From NCBI GenBank assembly GCA_017428385.1, contig JAFRQX010000019.1:248001-312000 (forward strand): a DNA stretch of 64,000 nucleotides, in the 5' to 3' direction. Of this stretch, positions 36,132 to 44,815 are shown one piece after another. A model generated the notes under the pieces. That model searched no databases, was not told the DNA's origin, and saw only the letters and a list, made by a program, of their open reading frames with translations. Source of the DNA: Clostridia bacterium. GTDB taxonomy: Bacteria > Bacillota > Clostridia > Christensenellales > Aristaeellaceae. The stretch's first letter is position 1, and the number at the start of each line of letters is the position of its first letter. A program made the translations under genes and the position numbers.

Positions 36132-36898
36132 CTGTAAAGGACGTTTATGATCTCGTTGATCGTATTGCCCCTTTTGAGACACAGATGGAATCTGACAACT
36201 CGGGATTTCTCGTCGGCTCCTCATCGCAGACCGTCGATACGATCCTCTTTGCCCTTGACGTCACACCGGCCGTTATTGACGAGGCAGTTTCCCTCAGGGC
36301 GCAGCTCATTGTCACCCATCATCCGCTCATGTTCAGTCCTGTTCACTCCCTGACGGATGACACCTATGAAGGCAGGATGATCCGTCGGCTTATGCGGGAG
36401 GATATCAGCCTGATTTCCGCCCATACGAATCTTGATCAGGCTCCCGGCGGTATCAACGATACCCTGGCCGAACGTTGCGGACTGACAGATATTTCCGGTG
36501 AAGGCTATTTCCGCTGCGGCTTCCTGCCGTCTCCCCTGTCTGCCGCGGCTCTGGCGGCGGATCTGCGTCAGCGCCTGCAAAGTGAGGTTCGTCTTATGGG
36601 GCCTGAGGATGCGGTCATCCGGAAAGTCGGCCTTTGCAGCGGCGGCGGAAGCGATTTCTGGACCCTTGCTGCGGACGCCGGCTGTGATGCCTTTGTCAGC
36701 GGCGAAATCCGGCATCATCATGCCCTGGCCATGGCGGGCAGCGGCATTGTCGGATTTGAATGCGGTCATTTTGGCACGGAGGAACCCGGTATCCGCGCCC
36801 TTGCGTCGGCTTTACAAAACGCTGTCAATACGATAGAATGTAATGTGCGGATATATGTGTCGGGTGTATCCGCCTATTCCTTTATCCGGCAACCGTGA
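36128..36898 (+). CDS. Nif3-like dinuclear metal centre protein
   Basis: A 256-residue Nif3/YqfO family protein. The metal-binding motif VTHHPLMF near residue 64, the SAHTNLDQAPGG segment near 100 and the C-terminal EIRHHHAL and GHFGTEE segments match the family, whose function remains unclear. It is shorter than B. subtilis YqfO (about 370), lacking the inserted middle domain. ATGA overlap with trmK. Confidence 0.9.
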   Translation: MTVKDVYDLVDRIAPFETQMESDNSGFLVGSSSQTVDTILFALDVTPAVIDEAVSLRAQLIVTHHPLMFSPVHSLTDDTYEGRMIRRLMREDISLISAHTNLDQAPGGINDTLAERCGLTDISGEGYFRCGFLPSPLSAAALAADLRQRLQSEVRLMGPEDAVIRKVGLCSGGGSDFWTLAADAGCDAFVSGEIRHHHALAMAGSGIVGFECGHFGTEEPGIRALASALQNAVNTIECNVRIYVSGVSAYSFIRQP

Positions 36899-36931
36899 CA
36901 GGCGGTGATCCTGTCAGAAGGAGGCTCCTTT

Positions 36932-37633
36932 ATGGAAAAGTATGAAGCACTGTGGGCATACCAGGTGGAAGACATGAAAGCAGACGCCATCGCCCTTGCG
37001 ATCAAGCGTTCCCCGACCCGGCAGAAGCTGGAGAAGGCCCGTGACTTTATCCTGGATCGCCAGAAGCAGTACAAGCAGATCGAAGAGGATATCGGCGCCA
37101 TGGTGGACCGTAAGGACATCATTGCCCAGGCCATCGTCCGTTCCAAGGAACAGCTGGACAGCCTGCAGAAGCGCTTTGAAGCCGCTCCGCCCACCACGTC
37201 GGACGAAGTCAAATCCCTGCTTGCCGAAGTCAGCCGCTGCCGCGATACGATCCGTCAGTATGAAGTCGAGATCAGCCGTATCGTAAAGGAAACGGATGCC
37301 AACGAAAAACTGCAGCGCAGTGTTCGTCTGGATGCCGCCAATGCGAAGAAGTCCTTTGACCAGCTCAAGGCTGATTATGAAGAGGAGTCCAAAAGCAAGA
37401 AGGAAGATCTCGAAAACCAGCGGGCGAAAGCCAAGGAGGTCATGGACCAGGTGGATCCCGCTCTGCTGGAGGAATACGAAACCATCAAGAAGCACATTTC
37501 GCCCCCTGTGGCCCGGCTTGTACATGGTCAGTGTTCCGGTTGCAACACTTCCCTTCCCTCTGCCATCCTTTCAAAGATCAAAGGCGGCACGCTTGTGGAA
37601 TGCGAAACCTGCGGACGGATGATCATCCCGTAA
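36932..37633 (+). CDS. Coiled-coil protein with C4-type zinc ribbon
   Basis: A 233-residue protein. Residues about 20-180 form a long, charged coiled coil. The C-terminal zinc ribbon has CSGCNTSLP followed by CETCGRMI, four cysteines. This is the C4-type zinc ribbon family (COG1579) often found right after nif3. Its function is not established; nucleic-acid binding is commonly supposed. Start chosen with GAAGGAGG 6 bases upstream. Confidence 0.85.
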   Translation: MEKYEALWAYQVEDMKADAIALAIKRSPTRQKLEKARDFILDRQKQYKQIEEDIGAMVDRKDIIAQAIVRSKEQLDSLQKRFEAAPPTTSDEVKSLLAEVSRCRDTIRQYEVEISRIVKETDANEKLQRSVRLDAANAKKSFDQLKADYEEESKSKKEDLENQRAKAKEVMDQVDPALLEEYETIKKHISPPVARLVHGQCSGCNTSLPSAILSKIKGGTLVECETCGRMIIP

Positions 37634-37646
37634 GCATTCGGATATC

Positions 37647-37678
37647 AAAAAGCCCGGACATCATGTCCGGGCTTTTGG
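37647..37678. terminator. Bidirectional terminator
   Basis: AGCCCGGACA (37651-37660) pairs with TGTCCGGGCT (37664-37673), flanked by AAAA and TTTT. It ends the dnaG run on plus and the BspA-like gene on minus. Confidence 0.85.
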
Positions 37679-37690
37679 TTTGCTTATGAA

Positions 37691-38404
37691 TCAGTAGAGG
37701 ATCTTCAATTCGGGAGAGCAGCCCGCGAAGGAATCCTCTTCAATGGAAACGTCTGTGCCTGACGGAATGGAAACCTTGCTCAGCGATGCACACATCTGGA
37801 ATGCGCCGGGACCGATGGCTTTCAGTTCACCGCCGAAGGCAATCTCCTCCAGGTTTGTGCAGGCCAGGAATCCAAACCGGCCGACCTCCTCCAGGGAAGC
37901 GGGCAGCTGCACCTCAGACAGTTCCGAACATCCGCCGAAGCAGCATTCATCAATCATGGTGACGCCTTCAGGAATGACAATATCGTGGAGGTGAATGCAT
38001 TTGAAGAACGCCATGTTCCCGATGGAACGGATCCCTTCCGGCAGCATGACGGACCGGACCGCTTCATTGTAGGCAAACATGTGGGCGCCGACTGCAACCA
38101 CCGGATGGCCGTCCACCGTATCGGGAATCACAACGTCACCGGATGTTCCGGAGTAGTTGGTCAGCAGGGCACCTTCCCCGTCGTCCATCATCTGGTATAC
38201 ATAGTCGCCGCAGACGAACTTTTCACCTGTATCATATCCGGCGATGGTTTTGAAGTCACTCTTTCCGGCTTCTTCTTCAAAAGTGCTGCCTGGATCATCA
38301 TCGAACCAGTCATCATCATCGTCTTCCCACTCATCGGCATAGGTGGGCACAGCACAGAGCATCACGCACAGCGCCAGCATGATCAGCAGCATTCGCTTTA
38401 TCAT
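37691..38404 (-). CDS. Secreted BspA-type leucine-rich repeat protein
   Basis: About 237 residues. Signal peptide MIKRMLLIMLALCVMLCAVPTYA, then a strongly acidic stretch (DEWEDDDDDWFDDDPGS, residues about 25-41), then several LRR_5 repeats of the form SVMLPEGIRSIGNMAFFKCIHL and EVQLPASLEEVGRFGFLACT. Such repeats mediate extracellular protein or surface binding. ATG at 38404 is chosen (GGAGGTG upstream); the frame is open further upstream but overlaps the promoter. No cell-wall anchor is visible, so it may be released. Confidence 0.8.
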   Translation of the reverse strand: MIKRMLLIMLALCVMLCAVPTYADEWEDDDDDWFDDDPGSTFEEEAGKSDFKTIAGYDTGEKFVCGDYVYQMMDDGEGALLTNYSGTSGDVVIPDTVDGHPVVAVGAHMFAYNEAVRSVMLPEGIRSIGNMAFFKCIHLHDIVIPEGVTMIDECCFGGCSELSEVQLPASLEEVGRFGFLACTNLEEIAFGGELKAIGPGAFQMCASLSKVSIPSGTDVSIEEDSFAGCSPELKILY

Positions 38405-38435
38405 TATGCACACCTCCCGAATTTTATACTCATAC

Positions 38436-38464
38436 ATTATATAGCATAATATTCCAAAAATCAA
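38436..38464 (-). promoter_or_regulatory. Promoter of the BspA-like gene
   Basis: On the minus strand: TTGATT (complement of 38459-38464), a 17-bp spacer and TATAAT (complement of 38436-38441). Confidence 0.8.
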
Positions 38465-38487
38465 CATGGAAGATATCAATGAAGGGA

Positions 38488-38514
38488 TTGACGAACCGGC
38501 ATGCTTGTGATAAT
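38488..38514 (+). promoter_or_regulatory. Promoter of the LacI-malQ-glgP operon
   Basis: TTGACG (38488-38493) and an extended -10 TGTGATAAT (38506-38514) with a 15-bp spacer. The cre-like site at 38521 lies at the expected transcription start. Confidence 0.55.
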
Positions 38515-38520
38515 CTTTGC

Positions 38521-38535
38521 TTGAAAACGTTACCG
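38521..38535 (+). promoter_or_regulatory. cre-like LacI-family operator
   Basis: TTGAAAACGTTACCG fits the consensus WTGNAANCGNWNNCW at all but the last base. It sits just after the -10 box, where binding by the downstream LacI protein or by CcpA would block initiation. Confidence 0.5.
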
Positions 38536-38576
38536 TTACCGTTTCCGGAATCTGGAGCAACGGGAGGACTGAAACC

Positions 38577-39593
38577 GTGAAAGTCTACACAATTAAAGAC
38601 ATCGCCGCCATGGCCGGAGTTTCTGTTACAACGGTCAGCCGCGTGCTGAATAACCGCCCTGATGTGAACAGCGCCACCCGTGAAAAAGTGGAGCAGATCA
38701 TCCGGGAATGCAGTTTTGTCGGCAATACGAACGCCCGGGGCCTGAAGCAAGGCAACGAGGTCATCGGCGTGGTCATCCGCGGCCGTTCCAATCCCTTCCT
38801 CAGTTCCCTCGCGGAGGCAATCCTGGACCGGGCCGACACCGTTCCGGACAATTTTGTCACGGAGTATATCGATGAAAAAGCTGATGAGTTCCTCACCGCG
38901 CTTCGGATGACCCGGCAGAATCACGTCAAGGGGCTGATCTTCGTCGGCAGTCTCATTGACAGTCGTGTGGATGCTATCCGCGGCCTGGATATCCCCATGG
39001 TTTTCACCACGGTGAACGCTGAATCTGCTTCTCTTTCCCGTGCTTCCTCCGTTGCGGTGGATGACCGGAGCATGGGCCGCGTCGTCGCTGAAGAGCTTCT
39101 GGACTGCGGCCATCGCCGCATTGCCATCTTCGGTTCCAACCCTGTGGCAGGTGACTCCCTGGCCATGCGTTTCCAGGGCTTCTGTGACGCCTTCACCGAC
39201 CGGGGGCTCAGCTATGATAACTCCCTCTATCGGGAAACCCGTTTCTCCTTTGAAGCCGGATACGAGCTCGCCCGTGTATTCTTTACGGAGCATCCTGACG
39301 CCACTGCTTTGTTCGCGATGAGTGATACCGTGGCTGTCGGTGCCATCCGTGCCCTGCGTGATCTGGGCAAATCCGTGCCGGATGACGTCAGCGTCGTCGG
39401 ATTCGACGGTGTGGACATCAGCCGCTTTACAGTGCCTCGCCTGACCACAGTGGAGCAGCCGGTCAACGAGATTGCCCGCCGCAGTGTCAACCTGTTGCTG
39501 GATATGATGGAAAAAGGAGCCGCTCCCAGACATATTCTGGTAGATGCTGCCTTCCGCAAAAGAGAATCCATTGCCCCCTGTAACCGGGCATAA
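38577..39593 (+). CDS. LacI-family transcriptional regulator (MalR-like position)
   Basis: About 338 residues. HTH reads TIKDIAAMAGVSVTTVSRVLNNRPDV, followed by a sugar-binding core (VIGVVIRGRSNPFLSSLAEAI) and the family ending VDISRFTVPRLTTVEQP. GTG at 38577 is chosen, with GGGAGG 9 bases upstream and the HTH starting at once. It lies 20 bases before malQ and so probably regulates the malQ-glgP genes and itself through the site at 38521. Confidence 0.88.
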   Translation: MKVYTIKDIAAMAGVSVTTVSRVLNNRPDVNSATREKVEQIIRECSFVGNTNARGLKQGNEVIGVVIRGRSNPFLSSLAEAILDRADTVPDNFVTEYIDEKADEFLTALRMTRQNHVKGLIFVGSLIDSRVDAIRGLDIPMVFTTVNAESASLSRASSVAVDDRSMGRVVAEELLDCGHRRIAIFGSNPVAGDSLAMRFQGFCDAFTDRGLSYDNSLYRETRFSFEAGYELARVFFTEHPDATALFAMSDTVAVGAIRALRDLGKSVPDDVSVVGFDGVDISRFTVPRLTTVEQPVNEIARRSVNLLLDMMEKGAAPRHILVDAAFRKRESIAPCNRA

Positions 39594-39613
39594 CAGAAAG
39601 GAAGCGTCGTTTT

Positions 39614-41086
39614 ATGCGTTCCAGCGGCATTCTGTTGCACATTTCCTCCCTCCCGTCTCCCGGGGGCATCGGCTCCATGGGAGATGAGGCATACGCTTTT
39701 GCCGACTTCCTGCAGGCTTCCGGCGTCCGGATCTGGCAGGTGCTTCCCATCGGGCCAACCGGCTATGGTGAAAGCCCCTATCAGTCCTCCTCCGTCTTTG
39801 CCGGCAATCCCCTGCTGATTTCCTGCGGCCGTCTTCGTGACGAGGGACTCCTGTCCTTTACGGATGAGGAAGAATTCGTACCCTCCGATCCGGAAAAAGT
39901 GGAATATGATGCGGTTCGCGAAAACAAAGAAATGCTGCTCCGCCGCTGCTATGATGAATCCCGGGAGCGGCTGAGCGGACAGGTGGATGAATTCTGCCGG
40001 AAGAATGCATGGGTTCAGGATTACGCCCTGTTCACCGCGCTGAAAAAGCATTTCGGCGGAGCCATGTGGACAAAATGGCCGGATAAGGATATCCGTTTCC
40101 GTAAACCGGAGGCTGTAAAGCGTTACCGTGAAGAACTGAACGCGGAGATTGATTATCATATCTTCTGCCAGTACCTCTTCAGGAAGCAGTGGTTCAGCCT
40201 CAAGAAATACTGCAACGACCGTTCGGTGCTCCTTTTCGGAGATATGCCCATCTATGTGGCGGAGGATTCTGCCGACACCTGGACGCATCCTGATATTTTC
40301 CAGCTGGATAAAAACCTCGTCCCGAAACGGGTCGCCGGTGTTCCGCCGGATTACTTCTCCGCGGACGGGCAGCTCTGGGGCAATCCCCTTTACCGCTGGC
40401 ACTACCTGCGCGGCCGGAAATATGACTGGTGGGTGGAACGCATGAAGGGCATGGCGGAATTGTATGATATGATCCGGATCGATCATTTCATCGGTTTTGC
40501 CAACTACTATTCCGTCAAAAACGGTATGCCGAACGCCCGTAAGGGCCGCTGGGTCATCGGACCCGGAAAAGCCCTCTTCAAGCGGCTGGATCGTGAAGTT
40601 CCGGGAATCCGGATTATTGCGGAAGATCTGGGCTGCGTAAACAACCGGGTCCGGAAGCTTCTGGACTGGTGCGGTTATCCCGGCATGAAAGTGCTGACTT
40701 TCGGTTTTGACTCTGATGAATCCAATCCCCATTTCATCGGACTGTACGAAAAGAACACTGTGGCTTATACAGGAACCCACGATAATGACACCACGCTGGG
40801 CTGGGCCAGGAAAGCCAGCCCGAAAGCCCTTGCCTTCGCGGAAAAAACCCTCGGCTTCTCCGGTGCGGATGAAGCGCCTGAAGCTTTCATCCGGGCCCTT
40901 TTCAAAGGTCCCTGCGATACGGTTGTGATCCCGATGCAGGATGTCCTGGGGCTTGATACCTACGCCCGGATGAATTACCCCGGCACCACCGGAAACAACT
41001 GGCTCTGGCGTATGAAACCTGATCAGCTTTCCCTGGATCTGTCCATGAAGTATTACCGCTTAAACAGGGAAACAGACCGACTCTGA
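39614..41086 (+). CDS. malQ: 4-alpha-glucanotransferase (amylomaltase, GH77)
   Basis: A 490-residue GH77 enzyme that transfers alpha-1,4-glucan segments between maltodextrins. The N-terminal RSSGILLHISSLPSPGGIG and YGESPYQSSS motifs, the nucleophile region MIRIDHFIGF near residue 290, the acid/base Glu in IIAEDLG near 337 and the THDNDT motif near 390 are all present. It supplies longer glucans to the phosphorylase downstream. AAAGGAA ribosome site. Confidence 0.95.
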   Translation: MRSSGILLHISSLPSPGGIGSMGDEAYAFADFLQASGVRIWQVLPIGPTGYGESPYQSSSVFAGNPLLISCGRLRDEGLLSFTDEEEFVPSDPEKVEYDAVRENKEMLLRRCYDESRERLSGQVDEFCRKNAWVQDYALFTALKKHFGGAMWTKWPDKDIRFRKPEAVKRYREELNAEIDYHIFCQYLFRKQWFSLKKYCNDRSVLLFGDMPIYVAEDSADTWTHPDIFQLDKNLVPKRVAGVPPDYFSADGQLWGNPLYRWHYLRGRKYDWWVERMKGMAELYDMIRIDHFIGFANYYSVKNGMPNARKGRWVIGPGKALFKRLDREVPGIRIIAEDLGCVNNRVRKLLDWCGYPGMKVLTFGFDSDESNPHFIGLYEKNTVAYTGTHDNDTTLGWARKASPKALAFAEKTLGFSGADEAPEAFIRALFKGPCDTVVIPMQDVLGLDTYARMNYPGTTGNNWLWRMKPDQLSLDLSMKYYRLNRETDRL

Positions 41087-41093
41087 TATCTGC

Positions 41094-41118
41094 GCGTCCG
41101 CCTGATACAGGCGGACGC
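41094..41118 (+). other. Strong intercistronic hairpin between malQ and glgP
   Basis: GCGTCCGCCTG (41094-41104), loop ATA, and its exact complement (41108-41118). No U tract follows, so it is more likely an RNA-stability or processing element than a terminator. Confidence 0.6.
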
Positions 41119-41167
41119 TCTGTATGATAAGACTGAAGGAATGTGTTACAAAAGGAGGATTCGGAAT

Positions 41168-43507
41168 ATGAACGCGAAACAGCTGCTGAAGGACGCAGAA
41201 CAGCGTATGATGACCGAATATCACAAAGACCTGGCCCATGCATCTGCCCATGAGCTGCACAACGCCGTCTCCGGTGCGGCTATGGACGCCCTGGCACCTG
41301 TCTGGGTCAAAAAAGAGGAAGCCCGCGCTTCCCGCCGTCAGGCCGCCTATCTTTCCATGGAGTTCCTCGTAGGCCGTCTGGTTTATAACAATCTTTACTG
41401 CATGGGACTGTTGGATGAAGTCAAAGCACTGCTGAAGGAAAAGGGAGTGGACATCACCATCCTGGAGGATGTTGAGGATGACGCTTTCGGCAATGGCGGC
41501 CTCGGTCGTCTCGCTGCCTGTTTCCTGGACAGCGCCGTCACCTGCAATGTTCCCCTGACCGGATACGGTCTCCGTTTCCGCTACGGTCTCTTTAAACAGG
41601 AGTTTGTGGACGGACGCCAGGTGGAGCTTCCGGATGACTGGTCCAAATTCGGTGATCCCTGGTCTGTCCGCCGGCTGGATGAGGCCGTCGTGGTCTCCAT
41701 GAAAACCGGCGATGTGCTGGCTGTTCCTTATGATATGCCCGTGGTTGGTTTTGGGGCGAAGAATGTCGGAACCCTGCGCCTGTGGCAGACAGAAAGTCTG
41801 AACGAAATCGACTTTGCTGTCTTCAACAGTCAGGACTACGCGAAGGCAGCCGCCGCGAAAAACCAGGCGGAGGATATTACCAAGTTCCTTTACCCCAACG
41901 ACACCAAAAAAGAAGGCAAACAGCTCCGTGTCAAACAGCAGTACGTGCTGGTTTCCGCCACAATGCAGGATATCCTGCGGGCCTACCGGAAGCGTCACGG
42001 CAGTGATTACTCCTTCTTCTCCAAAGAAGTGGCCGCCCAGCTGAACGACACCCATCCCACCATGGCCATTCCGGAGTTGATCCGCCTGCTCGGCGAGGAT
42101 GGCGTATCCTTTGAGGATGCCTTCCTCATTGCCCGGAATACCTTTGCCTATACCAACCATACCGTCATGCAGGAAGCGCTGGAAAAGTGGGATCTTTCCC
42201 TCCTCTCCTCCGTCTGTCCGCAGATTGTCTCCATCATAAAGAAGATCGACGCCCGTTTCCGCCGGGAAATGAAAAAGGCCGGAAAAGAGATCACACCTTC
42301 CCTGTGCATCATCCTGGACGGCCGCGTTCATATGGCGGAACTGGCAACCTATGCCACCCATGCCATCAACGGCGTGGCTGCCCTCCACAGTGAAATCCTC
42401 AAGAACGACGTTTTTGCCGACTGGTATCAGCTGTATCCGGAACGCTTCCAGAACAAGACCAACGGTATCACCCAGCGCCGCTGGCTGGGTCTGTGCAATC
42501 CGGAGCTTTCCAAACTGATCACTGATCAGATCGGTCCGGGCTTTGAAACGGACCTGGACAAACTGAAAGAGCTGGTTCCGAAGATCAATAAGTCCCTTTG
42601 CGGCAAGTTCCGTACCGTGAAGAAGACGAAAAAGAAGCAGCTCTGCGCTGAAATCCTGGCCAAAGAAGGGGTTGCGCTGGATCCGGAAATGGTCTTCGAT
42701 GTCCAGGTCAAACGCCTGCATGAATATAAACGGCAGTTTATGAATGCCCTGAGCATCCTGGCCATCTACGACCAGCTGAAGCGCGGCCAGCTGAAGGATC
42801 TTCCGCCGGTGGCCTTCATCTTCGGTGCCAAGGCGGCTCCGGGTTACGACCGTGCAAAGGCCGTCATCCACTGGATCAACCTGATTGCCGATAAGGTGAA
42901 CAATGATCCGAAGACCAAAGACCGGCTCAAGGTCGTTTTCATCCGGAACTACAACTGCTCCTGGGCTGAAAAGATCATCCCGGCCGCCGATATTTCAGAG
43001 CAGATTTCCCCCGCAGGTACAGAAGCCTCCGGCACCGGCAACATGAAGCTGATGCTGAACGGTGCTGTAACGCTGGGCACCTTTGACGGGGCGAATGTGG
43101 AAATCGTTGAGGAAGCCGGCCGCGAAAACAACTACATCTTCGGCGCCACAGTGGAAGAGCTTGAAAAGATCAAAGATTCCTATGATCCTGTAAAGATTTA
43201 CAACAAGAACGCGCTGCTCCGCCGGGCCCTTGATACCCTCACAGACGGTACTTTCCCGGATGATGACGGCATGTTTGCCGAGCTGCATGACGCGATCCTG
43301 AAGGGCGCCTCCTGGCATAAGCCGGACCACTATTATGTGATGAAGGATTTTGCGGATTACTATGAAACCAAACTGCAGGCCATCCGCGACGCGAAGGCGG
43401 ATGAAACCGGTTTTGCCCGTAAATGCCTGATGAACGTTGCCTGTGCAGGCAAGTTCTCCTCCGACCGGACCATCCGCCAGTATGCAAAGGAAATCTGGCA
43501 CGTTTAA
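41168..43507 (+). CDS. glgP: Glycogen/maltodextrin phosphorylase (GT35)
   Basis: A 779-residue phosphorylase that releases glucose 1-phosphate from alpha-1,4-glucans. Seen are AYLSMEFLVGR near residue 60, NDTHPTMAIPELIR near 295 and the PLP-binding lysine in EASGTGNMKLMLNGA near 625. ATG at 41168 is chosen with AAAGGAGG upstream. It forms an operon with malQ and the LacI gene; together they convert stored or imported glucans to glucose 1-phosphate. Confidence 0.94.
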   Translation: MNAKQLLKDAEQRMMTEYHKDLAHASAHELHNAVSGAAMDALAPVWVKKEEARASRRQAAYLSMEFLVGRLVYNNLYCMGLLDEVKALLKEKGVDITILEDVEDDAFGNGGLGRLAACFLDSAVTCNVPLTGYGLRFRYGLFKQEFVDGRQVELPDDWSKFGDPWSVRRLDEAVVVSMKTGDVLAVPYDMPVVGFGAKNVGTLRLWQTESLNEIDFAVFNSQDYAKAAAAKNQAEDITKFLYPNDTKKEGKQLRVKQQYVLVSATMQDILRAYRKRHGSDYSFFSKEVAAQLNDTHPTMAIPELIRLLGEDGVSFEDAFLIARNTFAYTNHTVMQEALEKWDLSLLSSVCPQIVSIIKKIDARFRREMKKAGKEITPSLCIILDGRVHMAELATYATHAINGVAALHSEILKNDVFADWYQLYPERFQNKTNGITQRRWLGLCNPELSKLITDQIGPGFETDLDKLKELVPKINKSLCGKFRTVKKTKKKQLCAEILAKEGVALDPEMVFDVQVKRLHEYKRQFMNALSILAIYDQLKRGQLKDLPPVAFIFGAKAAPGYDRAKAVIHWINLIADKVNNDPKTKDRLKVVFIRNYNCSWAEKIIPAADISEQISPAGTEASGTGNMKLMLNGAVTLGTFDGANVEIVEEAGRENNYIFGATVEELEKIKDSYDPVKIYNKNALLRRALDTLTDGTFPDDDGMFAELHDAILKGASWHKPDHYYVMKDFADYYETKLQAIRDAKADETGFARKCLMNVACAGKFSSDRTIRQYAKEIWHV

Positions 43508-43510
43508 TGA

Positions 43511-43539
43511 TTGCTTCCGGCCGTAAATCGTTCTATAAT
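43511..43539 (+). promoter_or_regulatory. Promoter of the DUF1622 gene
   Basis: TTGCTT (43511-43516), a 17-bp spacer and TATAAT (43534-43539), starting 4 bases after the glgP stop. Confidence 0.75.
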
Positions 43540-43571
43540 CATATCACTTTGAAATCCGGAGGTGTTGATCC

Positions 43572-43895
43572 GTGCTTGAAGCAGCGGAATCCGTTCTTGA
43601 CGTCGTTATCCATTACAGTGTTCTGATCCTGGAGATCATCGGTGCCCTGGTGATCCTGTTCCATGTCGTCCGTGCCATTATTGATCTGTGCAACGGCAAA
43701 TCAAAACTTTGCCGTGCCGCCATTACGGAAGGCATCACCACCGGCCTGAGCTTCCTGCTTGTCAGCGAGGTACTCAAAACCATCATCGACCGCGACTGGA
43801 CCTCCATCGGCATGACCTGCGCGATCCTGCTGATGCGTGCTTCCATTTCCCTTCTGGTTCATTGGGAAAGCAAAGCGGAAGCCGAACACGAATAA
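43572..43895 (+). CDS. DUF1622 family membrane protein
   Basis: A 107-residue protein with three hydrophobic helices (about 12-35, 50-68 and 75-92). The VLDVVIHYSVLILEIIGALVIL opening and the GLSFLLVSEVLKTI middle segment match DUF1622, small membrane proteins of unknown function. GTG start at 43572 with GGAGGTG upstream. Transcribed from its own promoter and closed by a terminator. Confidence 0.8.
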   Translation: MLEAAESVLDVVIHYSVLILEIIGALVILFHVVRAIIDLCNGKSKLCRAAITEGITTGLSFLLVSEVLKTIIDRDWTSIGMTCAILLMRASISLLVHWESKAEAEHE

Positions 43896-43912
43896 TCCTG
43901 TCACTGTTTTCA

Positions 43913-43946
43913 CCGTCAGCAGCGTGCGTCTGCTGACGGTTTTTTC
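43913..43946 (+). terminator. Rho-independent terminator after the DUF1622 gene
   Basis: CCGTCAGCAG (43913-43922) pairs with CTGCTGACGG (43930-43939), then seven T. Confidence 0.9.
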
Positions 43947-44006
43947 TTTCCCGCATTCAGTTATATGAGGAGGTAATATTTTCCATACTGTGCTTATTTC
44001 ATCTTC

Positions 44007-44035
44007 TTGCAAAATACACCATCTTGTATTACAAT
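44007..44035 (+). promoter_or_regulatory. Promoter of the aquaporin gene
   Basis: TTGCAA (44007-44012), a 17-bp spacer and TACAAT (44030-44035). Confidence 0.7.
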
Positions 44036-44076
44036 AAGCACAGTTCCACAACAATTGGATATAAAGGAGGATGCGT

Positions 44077-44727
44077 ATGAAAGACATCAAGAAGTATCTG
44101 GCTGAGTTCATCGGTACTCTGGTTCTGGTTCTGTTTGCCTGCGGTGTTGCCGGGCAGATTTGTGCCACGGGCGTTTCCGGGCTGATTGGTACTGCCCTTG
44201 CCTTTGGTCTTGTCATCGTCGCCATGGCTTACTCCATCGGCAATATCTCCGGCTGCCATATTAACCCGGCAGTATCCATCGCCATGCTGATCAGCAAAAA
44301 GATCTCCGTCAAGGATTTCTGCGGCTACATCGTAGCCCAGTTCCTCGGCGCCATTGCCGGTGCCGCAATCCTTAACGCGATCGTGCAGGACCCCGGAAAG
44401 CTCGGCTGCAACGCCCTGTACAACGGCAATGCGTGGCTCAGTTTCCTGATTGAAGTGATTCTTACCTTCGTCTTTGTAATCGCCATTCTGGGTGTTACCT
44501 CCAAGGAATCCAACGGAAACATTGCCGGTCTGGTCATCGGCGGTGCCCTGGTCCTGGTTCATCTCCTCGGCATCTCCTTCACCGGCACCTCCGTCAACCC
44601 CGCCCGTACCTTTGGCCCGGCTCTGATCGCCGGCAACCTCGGCGGCATCTGGGTATTCCTTCTGGCTCCCCTTGTGGGCGGTGCGCTGGCTGCGATTTGC
44701 TACCGTTTCCTGGCTTCTGATAAATAA
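44077..44727 (+). CDS. MIP-family aquaporin (AqpZ-like)
   Basis: About 216 residues and six TM helices. The two pore motifs are GCHINPAVS near residue 62 and TSVNPARTFGPA near 172; the second is the water-channel form rather than the longer glycerol-facilitator form. The second of two in-frame ATGs is chosen, because the first touches the AAAGGAGG ribosome site directly. It forms a single-gene unit with its own promoter and terminator. Confidence 0.88.
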   Translation: MKDIKKYLAEFIGTLVLVLFACGVAGQICATGVSGLIGTALAFGLVIVAMAYSIGNISGCHINPAVSIAMLISKKISVKDFCGYIVAQFLGAIAGAAILNAIVQDPGKLGCNALYNGNAWLSFLIEVILTFVFVIAILGVTSKESNGNIAGLVIGGALVLVHLLGISFTGTSVNPARTFGPALIAGNLGGIWVFLLAPLVGGALAAICYRFLASDK

Positions 44728-44746
44728 TCCAATCTCTTTTTCATAG

Positions 44747-44777
44747 GCTGCCCCGAACATATGGGACAGCTTTTTTT
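44747..44777 (+). terminator. Terminator after the aquaporin gene
   Basis: GCTGCCCC pairs with GGGACAGC apart from one mismatch, then seven T (44771-44777). Confidence 0.7.
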
Positions 44778-44782
44778 GATAT

Positions 44783-44815
44783 AAAAAAGCACCGTCCTCC
44801 AGGACGGTACCTTTT
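44783..44815 (-). terminator. Terminator after rsmI
   Basis: ACCGTCC (44791-44797) pairs with GGACGGT (44802-44808). On the minus strand the stem is followed by GCTTTTTT. Confidence 0.8.

Noticed and set aside
41060..42871. A 603-codon minus-strand open frame opposite glgP
   Set aside because: Antisense shadow of glgP; no start signals and no recognisable domain.
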